Shown here in pieces: positions 59,154 through 64,000 of a stretch of DNA of 64,000 nt (the stretch's first letter is position 1; every line of letters begins with the position of its first letter). Under the pieces are notes generated by a model. The model searched no databases, was not told the DNA's origin, and saw only the letters and a program-made list of their open reading frames with translations. The position numbers were made by a program, and so were the translations under genes. The stretch is from an uncultured Porphyromonadaceae bacterium (GTDB taxonomy: Bacteria; Bacteroidota; Bacteroidia; Bacteroidales; Muribaculaceae). Where the stretch lies: positions 72,636-136,635 of the forward strand of contig CABUIC010000004.1 in NCBI GenBank assembly GCA_902491515.1. The letters run 5' to 3'.

Positions 59154-59708
59154 TCAGAACCCGAGGTTCGCTTTGCGCCATTCGACGCGGGCCTTATACA
59201 TCGACTCTTTGAGCCCGCCTTCCGTGAGAAAGTGCTCCTCCATGGATTCAAGGAGGGAGGCGAGCATGGCGTCGAGCTGGCGCAGTTCCGTAATCAGCAG
59301 GTTCGCCACGACCTCATCCGTGCATTCCGCGCATTTCCGGCGGAACTCCACGCGGTCATCGCACTCGCGGCAGAAGTTCCGTGCGCGGTGAGTGATTTCA
59401 TCGTCCAGAAGCCATACTTTCAGGTCGTTCTGATAGAGAAAGTCGAGATAATCCTCAAGGAGCTCGCGGAGAGAGCCGCGTGCCACGCCGATGAGTTTGA
59501 TGCCCGTTTCCATCGATACCGTGGAGTCCGTGACGCCCTCGACGATGTTCTGCTTCCCGCTTCGGGCGGCCTGCCGCATCTGGTCGACGGTGCGCGTCTG
59601 GCAGGGGAAAGCCCGGCGTATGAACATCTCTGTGGCATCGCAGACACAGGCGCTCTTCCGGTAGATATTCCACCCCGAAAGGTCGCCGGAAATCTTCAGA
59701 AACGACAT
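59154..59708 (-). CDS. Four-helix-bundle protein of the S23/23S rRNA-intervening-sequence type
   Basis: 184 residues, cytoplasmic. The middle (QMRQAARSGKQNIVEGVTDS, then SMETGIKLIGVARGSLREL, LLEDYLDFLYQNDLKVWLLD) is the S23 four-helix-bundle core seen in proteins once named for 23S rRNA intervening sequences; the C-terminal part forms a helical suffix with a C-x2-C pair (CRECDD and KCAECTD) that might bind metal. The N-terminus (LKISGDLSGWNIYRKSACVC) is short and beta-like. Function unknown; likely a scaffold or RNA-associated protein. Immediately downstream of the repeat array 59751-59876. Confidence 0.75.
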   Translation of the reverse strand: MSFLKISGDLSGWNIYRKSACVCDATEMFIRRAFPCQTRTVDQMRQAARSGKQNIVEGVTDSTVSMETGIKLIGVARGSLRELLEDYLDFLYQNDLKVWLLDDEITHRARNFCRECDDRVEFRRKCAECTDEVVANLLITELRQLDAMLASLLESMEEHFLTEGGLKESMYKARVEWRKANLGF

Positions 59709-59750
59709 ATTGAGGAGTTTTTTTAGATTCTACGATTCTTTGACTGTCTG

Positions 59751-59876
59751 AGACTTATAAGTCTTATAAGTCTTATAAGTCTTATAATTCTTATAAATCT
59801 TATACGTCTTATACGTCTTATACGTCTTATCCGAGTTATACGTCTTATCCGAGTTCTACGTCTTATACGAGTTATC
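59751..59876. repeat. 9-base tandem repeat, TCTTATAAG family, about 14 units
   Basis: Begins with near-perfect TCTTATAAG units, then drifts through TCTTATAAA, TCTTATACG, TCTTATCCG and AGTTATACG toward 59876. It fills the gap between the ArgC-like gene and the S23-like gene. The gradual drift suggests slippage growth from one side. Confidence 0.9.
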
Positions 59877-59887
59877 GCGCTCCGCGC

Positions 59888-60829
59888 TCACTCCCCCGGC
59901 TTCAGCTCCAGGCCCGTGCGCTCGTGGAGCCCGAAGAGCAGGTTCATGCAGTGGATGGCGTTCCCCACCGCCCCCTTCATCCGCGGGTCCAGCGCCGCGC
60001 GCAGCCGCACGCGCCGCCCGTCCGTCTCGAGGGCTATGAAGCACTTGTTGCAGCCCGCTAACGGAGCGTCCTCCGCCCCGTCGGGCAGGGCCGTACCCCG
60101 CGGCAGAAGGAAGGTGAAGTTGTGGTCGTCGTAGGCCTCCGAGAAGGCCTCGCGCAGGCTCTCCTCGGCCACCCCGCAGTCGAATTCCACGTCCACGGTC
60201 AGCCCCCGCAGCGAGTGCGCCGGACGTCCCGACGCCCTGAACTCCACCGGAAGCCTGAACGAGGTCTGCACTGCCTCCAGGCACGCCCGGGCCTCGCGCC
60301 CGGCTCGCGCCGCGTCGAATTCTGGACCGTCCACCGTCACCTCCAGCGCCCCGCTCTCCGAGGGCAGCATCAGCCCCCGCGCGAAGGGGAAAGTGGCGTC
60401 CACCAGAGCCATCGCCGGAGCCGTAGCCAGCCTGACGGCCCGCGCACCGCGCACCATCGCCTTGCGGTTCAGCTCGGGAATACCGTAGACGAAACGCTCG
60501 TCGCCCTCCACCGTCGAGGGGCGCCCGGGAGCCGGCGGAAACACCACCAGGCGGAACTCCGGGTCGGCGTCAAGCCGCGCCAGCGCCTCGTCCGGCACGC
60601 GGTCCGCGTCCAGACAGAAGAGGATGTCGAGCTTCTGGAGGTCCAGCGAGCGCGTGTAGCGCAGCTCCGACGAGCCGTAGACGTCGAAAACGTCCTCCCA
60701 TAGCGGCCGCCCCGCGTGCTCCTCGTTGGCGAAGCCGACGAACTGAATGTCCGGGTGTATGAGTAGGAGCCTCACAAGGTCCCGCGCGTTGGGCGTGTCC
60801 GTCCGCCCCTGAATCCCCGCTTTGATCAT
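59888..60829 (-). CDS. ArgC-like protein lacking the catalytic cysteine
   Basis: 313 residues, related to N-acetyl-gamma-glutamyl-phosphate reductase by MIKAGI at the start, YGIPELNRKAMVRGARAV near 115-132, CNKCFIALETDGRR and the C-terminal MKGAVGNAIHCMNLLFGLHE then TGLELKP. ArgC reduces N-acetylglutamyl phosphate with NADPH in arginine synthesis. Here the Rossmann loop G-G-A-G-Y is G-R-T-D-T, the active-site P-G-C is A-T-A (Ala137), and the segment carrying the catalytic His is much shortened. No arginine gene is nearby; it lies between S23-like and waaA genes. Probably not an active reductase; either a moonlighting paralogue or a decaying copy. Confidence 0.75.
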   Translation of the reverse strand: MIKAGIQGRTDTPNARDLVRLLLIHPDIQFVGFANEEHAGRPLWEDVFDVYGSSELRYTRSLDLQKLDILFCLDADRVPDEALARLDADPEFRLVVFPPAPGRPSTVEGDERFVYGIPELNRKAMVRGARAVRLATAPAMALVDATFPFARGLMLPSESGALEVTVDGPEFDAARAGREARACLEAVQTSFRLPVEFRASGRPAHSLRGLTVDVEFDCGVAEESLREAFSEAYDDHNFTFLLPRGTALPDGAEDAPLAGCNKCFIALETDGRRVRLRAALDPRMKGAVGNAIHCMNLLFGLHERTGLELKPGE

Positions 60830-60859
60830 ATGCTATAGTGTTTGAGAGTGGTTGTTAAT

Positions 60860-60914
60860 CGTATAAATCGTATAAATCTTATAAGTCTTATAAGTCTTAT
60901 AAATCTTATAAATC
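60860..60914. repeat. 9-base tandem repeat, CTTATAAGT/CGTATAAAT family, six units
   Basis: Two CGTATAAAT units, then CTTATAAGT twice and CTTATAAAT twice. The waaA stop codon (60906-60908) is part of the array, so the last two sense codons of waaA and its stop derive from the repeat. Confidence 0.85.
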
Positions 60915-62204
60915 CAGGGCGGCTCCCGCCGAGCCGAACAGCTCCGCGAATATCCTGTCCGTCGCCCCGAGGCTCCTGGAGATGTAGCGCCCCGCGGCCT
61001 CCCCGGCGCGCCGCAGCGCCTCAGGGTCGTCGAAGAGCCGCCCCAGCGTCGACTCCATCGTCGCGCGGTCAGTCACCTCGAAGCCCCCGCCGCACTCTAT
61101 CAGGTCCGCGGCCTCCTTGAATTTCCGCCTCCTCGGCCCGAAAACCACCGGAATCCCGTACACCGCCGCCTCGTTGATGTTGTGGATGCTCTTGCCGAAG
61201 CCCCCGCCCACGTAGGCCACCGTCCCGTAGCGGTACAGCGAGCTCAGCAGTCCGAAGCAGTTCATCACAAGCACCCTCACCTCCCGCAGACGCGGGTCCC
61301 CGGGGTCGCGCGAGTAGATTTCACGGTAGGTCGTGAAGCTCATCGAAGCCTCGTCGCCCACGGCGTGGCGGATCTCCGCGATGCGCAGGTCGTCGAACTC
61401 GTGAGGGGCTATTATCACCCTCGCGTCCTCCCTCCCCAGCACCCAGGGGATGTACAGCGCCTCGTCCTGAGGCCACGAGCTCCCAGCCACGAGCACCTTC
61501 GTCCCCGCCGGAGCCAGGCTCAGGAAGTGCTCGACCTCCGGCACGGCGCGCCCGCGGGCCCTGACCTCCGTCACGCGGTCGAAGCGCGTGTCGCCCGCCA
61601 CGCTCACCCTCTCCACGCCTATCCCCGCCAGAAGGGCCCGCGAGCCCTCGTCCTGTACGTAGATGTGCGTGAAGCAGTCGAGCATCCGACGGAACATTCC
61701 ACCCCACGGCCGGAAAAACACCTGCCCCGGGCGGAATATCGACGATATAAGGTATGTGGGCACCCCCCGCCGCTTCAGCGCCTCGAGGTAGTTGCCCCAG
61801 AATTCATATTTCACGAACACGGCCATCCGCGGCTGCGCCGCCTCTAAAAAGTCCTCCGTGCCCCCGGGCGTGTCGAAGGGAAGATAGACGGTCGCCACCC
61901 GCGGGTGGTAGTCCCGCCGCACCTCGAAGCCCGACGGCGAGAAGAAACTCGCAAGGATCGTCGTCTCCGGGCGCTCGCGCAGTAGCCTGTCTATCAGCGG
62001 CCTCGCCTGCTCGAACTCCCCTAAGGACGCCGAGTGTATCCACAGGTCGAAGCCCTCGGGCGCCAGCGTCCGGCGCTTACGCCCGATGCGCTTGAGGCTC
62101 ACGCTCTGCCCCTGGATCATCCGGCGCGCCTTCGGGTTCCTGAGCCCCGCTATCCGCGCCGCCGCCCGGTAAAGGCGTATCCCAGTGTTGTACAGCAGAT
62201 TCAC
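60906..62204 (-). CDS. waaA: 3-deoxy-D-manno-octulosonic acid transferase (Kdo transferase)
   Basis: 432 residues. Transfers Kdo from CMP-Kdo to lipid IVA in LPS inner core synthesis at the inner membrane. GT-B fold: WIHSASLGEFEQARPLIDRL, TVYLPFDTPGGTEDFLEAAQ, FVKYEFWGNYLEALKRRGV, then VLVAGSSWPQDEA and YVGGGFGKSIHNINEAAVYG are family markers. The N-terminal membrane anchor is short. Its start overlaps the gltX stop (ATGA at 62201-62204). The 3' end lies in a 9-base repeat. Confidence 0.95.
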   Translation of the reverse strand: MNLLYNTGIRLYRAAARIAGLRNPKARRMIQGQSVSLKRIGRKRRTLAPEGFDLWIHSASLGEFEQARPLIDRLLRERPETTILASFFSPSGFEVRRDYHPRVATVYLPFDTPGGTEDFLEAAQPRMAVFVKYEFWGNYLEALKRRGVPTYLISSIFRPGQVFFRPWGGMFRRMLDCFTHIYVQDEGSRALLAGIGVERVSVAGDTRFDRVTEVRARGRAVPEVEHFLSLAPAGTKVLVAGSSWPQDEALYIPWVLGREDARVIIAPHEFDDLRIAEIRHAVGDEASMSFTTYREIYSRDPGDPRLREVRVLVMNCFGLLSSLYRYGTVAYVGGGFGKSIHNINEAAVYGIPVVFGPRRRKFKEAADLIECGGGFEVTDRATMESTLGRLFDDPEALRRAGEAAGRYISRSLGATDRIFAELFGSAGAALDL

Positions 62205-63736
62205 GCCTCTTCAGCTTTGATTCGCTCGATTCCCGCGCGGAGGCGTTTCAGCGTCTCCGCGCGGCCTATAAGGTCCGTGATCTCGAAAATGTGCGGCCCG
62301 CGGCATTCGCCCACCAGGCAGAGCCGGAAAGCGTTCATCACATTGCCCATGTGCAGGCCGTTTTCCCGTATCCAGTCCATCACCATCGGCTCCAAGGCCG
62401 CACCGGTGAAGTCCTCCGCGCCCTCGAGCATCCCCGCTAAGGTCCGCATCAGCTCGGGCGTCTCCGCGCTCCAGCGCTTTCGCACGTCCTTCGCGCTGTA
62501 CTCCGTCGGAGCCGCGAAGAAGTAGTTCGCCTGGTCCCAGAGCTCCTCCGTGAAGTTCACTCTGCCCTTCACCAGGGCCACAGCCCGCGCGATGTACTCG
62601 TCGCCGAAGGCCTCCGGGTCAACCCCGTGGCGCCGCAGAACCGGCTTGAACAGCTCCGCAAGCTCCGCGTCGGGCTTCGCCTGAAGATACGTGTGGTTGA
62701 ACCATTTCCCCTTGTCGAAGGCGAAGCGCGCTCCCGAGCGCGAGCAGTGCGCGAAGGAGAATTTGCGGATGAGTTCATCCATCCCCATCACCTCCGTGTC
62801 GTCCCCAGGGTTCCAGCCGAGCAGCGCAAGGAAGTTCACCACGGCCTCAGGCAGATAGCCGCTCTCGCGGTAGCCCCGCGAGATGTCCCCCGACTTCGGG
62901 TCCTTCCATTCCAGGGGGAACACCGGGAAGCCCAGCCTGTCGCCGTCGCGCTTGCTCAACTTCCCCTTTCCGTCAGGCTTCAGCAGCAGAGGCAGATGCA
63001 CGAACTCCGGAGCCGTGTCCGCCCACCCGAAAGCCTCGTACAGAAGCACATGCAGCGGCGCCGACGGCAGCCACTCCTCCCCGCGGATCACGTGGCTCAC
63101 CTTCATCAGATGGTCGTCCACGATATTCGCCAGGTGGTACGTCGGCAGGTCGTCCGCGCTCTTGTAGAGCACCTTGTCGTCGAGGATGTCGCTCTTGATC
63201 GCCACCGTCCCGCGCAGAAGGTCGTGAACCTCCACAGTCCGGCCCGGCTCCACCTTGAAGCGCACCACATACTGCGTGCCCTCCCCGATCAGCCGTTCAA
63301 CCTCCTCCGCGGGGAGCGTCAGCGAGTTACGCATCCCCCCGCGCGTCGACGCGTCGTACTGGAAGTTCGCCGTCTCCGCCCTCCGGGCCTCAAGTTCCGC
63401 CGGAGTGTCGAAAGCGATGTAAGCCTTACCCCGCTCTAAGAGCATCTTCACGTGCTCGCGGTAGATATCCCGCCGCTCGCTCTGCTTGTAAGGCCCGTAA
63501 GGACCCCCTTCGCGCACCCCCTCGTCTATGCCGATGCCCAGCCACGCCAGAGCCTCGTTGATATAGTCCTCCGCACCCGGCACAAACCGCTGAGAGTCAG
63601 TATCCTCGATGCGCAGAATCATCTTGCCCCCGTGCTGACGGGCGAACAGATAGTTATAGAGAGCGGTGCGCACACCGCCGATATGAAGAGGCCCCGTAGG
63701 CGACGGAGCAAAACGCACACGTACTTCGCGTTCCAT
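62201..63736 (-). CDS. gltX: Glutamyl-tRNA synthetase
   Basis: 511 residues, class I synthetase. HIGH-type RFAPSPTGPLHIGGVRTALY near the N-terminus and KMSKS-type KGKLSKRDGDRLGFP, with the usual LRIEDTDSQRF. Charges tRNA-Glu. Upstream of waaA and coupled to it. The region beyond the start (63737-64000) holds a REP-like element and no gene. Confidence 0.98.
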   Translation of the reverse strand: MEREVRVRFAPSPTGPLHIGGVRTALYNYLFARQHGGKMILRIEDTDSQRFVPGAEDYINEALAWLGIGIDEGVREGGPYGPYKQSERRDIYREHVKMLLERGKAYIAFDTPAELEARRAETANFQYDASTRGGMRNSLTLPAEEVERLIGEGTQYVVRFKVEPGRTVEVHDLLRGTVAIKSDILDDKVLYKSADDLPTYHLANIVDDHLMKVSHVIRGEEWLPSAPLHVLLYEAFGWADTAPEFVHLPLLLKPDGKGKLSKRDGDRLGFPVFPLEWKDPKSGDISRGYRESGYLPEAVVNFLALLGWNPGDDTEVMGMDELIRKFSFAHCSRSGARFAFDKGKWFNHTYLQAKPDAELAELFKPVLRRHGVDPEAFGDEYIARAVALVKGRVNFTEELWDQANYFFAAPTEYSAKDVRKRWSAETPELMRTLAGMLEGAEDFTGAALEPMVMDWIRENGLHMGNVMNAFRLCLVGECRGPHIFEITDLIGRAETLKRLRAGIERIKAEEA

Positions 63737-63825
63737 TGCTTGCTTACTATATATATTAATAAGGAGTAAAAATCGTCCACAAAGGTAATAAAAATTTCCC
63801 GAACCCCCAAATCCGCTACCCAGTG

Positions 63826-63945
63826 CCCCGTTCCACGCTGCCCCGTAGGGGCATCCCGGAGGTATCGGCCCTTCGTCGGGTACTTACCCCGTAGGGGTAA
63901 CACGGAGGTAGGCAGGGGTTTCAACCCCTGCTTCCCGGCGCCCCG
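63826..63945. repeat. REP-like element with two CCCCGTAGGGG palindromes
   Basis: Two direct copies of CCCCGTAGGGG-N-A-N-C-N-CGGAGGTA (near 63840 and 63890), each with a CCCC/GGGG hairpin, followed by CAGGGGTTTCAACCCCTG (7-bp palindrome) and a GC-rich CGGCGCCCCGGCGCC. Resembles extragenic palindromic elements scattered in Bacteroidales genomes; no transposase is next to it. Confidence 0.5.
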
Positions 63946-64000
63946 GCGCCCAACGCCCTCCATCCCATATCCTCCCCCTCCCCGCCCGAGGCGGGGAGGG

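Noticed and set aside
59751..59876. CRISPR array
   Set aside because: Nine-base period without spacers and no cas genes.

Overview
The window looks like chromosome from a GC-rich member of the Bacteroidales (phylum Bacteroidota), perhaps near the Muribaculaceae; the family is an inference. Reasons: a type IX secretion system (T9SS) with the Bacteroidota-only GldKLMN/PorP/PorT/PorV/PorU set; WG-repeat, BACON, DUF6175, DUF4421 and DUF6155-type proteins; few Shine-Dalgarno sites; and repeated TAnnTTTG minus-7 promoter boxes with a TTG/TTTG about 19-20 bases upstream. No phage, insertion sequence, CRISPR or conjugation gene was seen.

Layout. 1-418: start of pyruvate:ferredoxin oxidoreductase (cut by the window edge). 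633-7132: a seven-gene envelope operon on the minus strand, with signal peptides throughout, a lipoprotein, a beta-barrel, a WG-repeat protein and three proteins sharing a G-x-G plus Ala-helix motif. 7461-14863: membrane protein, DUF4919-like protein, two tandem M6-type secreted peptidases (the second has lost its zinc histidines) and a DUF6155 protein. 14898-17976: TPR-like lipoprotein and a RelA/SpoT enzyme with a ruined hydrolase domain. 18082-19824: a small membrane protein, a lipoprotein gene with a stop codon right after the lipobox cysteine, and reverse rubrerythrin. 19960-27003: porT-porP-gldKLMN. 27106-28399: rpsF-rpsR-rplI and tRNA-Cys. 28462-32359: membrane metallopeptidase, LMW tyrosine phosphatase, BACON-domain lipoprotein and two candidate structured RNAs. 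32360-42520: ispF, porV, two PorU-like C25 proteases, Rex and a degenerate FAH-family protein. 42614-49394: dGTPase, TPM protein, U32 peptidase, PHP phosphatase, CstA transporter. 49410-54647: FloA, fabF, acpP, pnp. 54763-63736: PAS protein, tRNA-Asn x2, rplS, DUF4421 protein, guaA, tRNA-Leu, S23-like four-helix protein, an ArgC-like protein lacking its catalytic cysteine, waaA, gltX. The right end carries a short REP-like element.

How it fits together. The T9SS core complex (GldKLMN), its PorP and PorT outer-membrane partners, the PorV shuttle and the PorU sortase are all here, and two M6 proteins with type A C-terminal sorting domains are likely cargo. Other T9SS parts (Sov/SprA, PorQ, PorZ, PorX/PorY) were not seen. 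Several proteins look like catalytically dead relatives of known enzymes: the second M6 protein, the RelA hydrolase domain, the ArgC-like protein and the FAH-like protein beside Rex. Nine-base tandem repeats of two unit families occupy several intergenic gaps and supply the stop codons of two genes.
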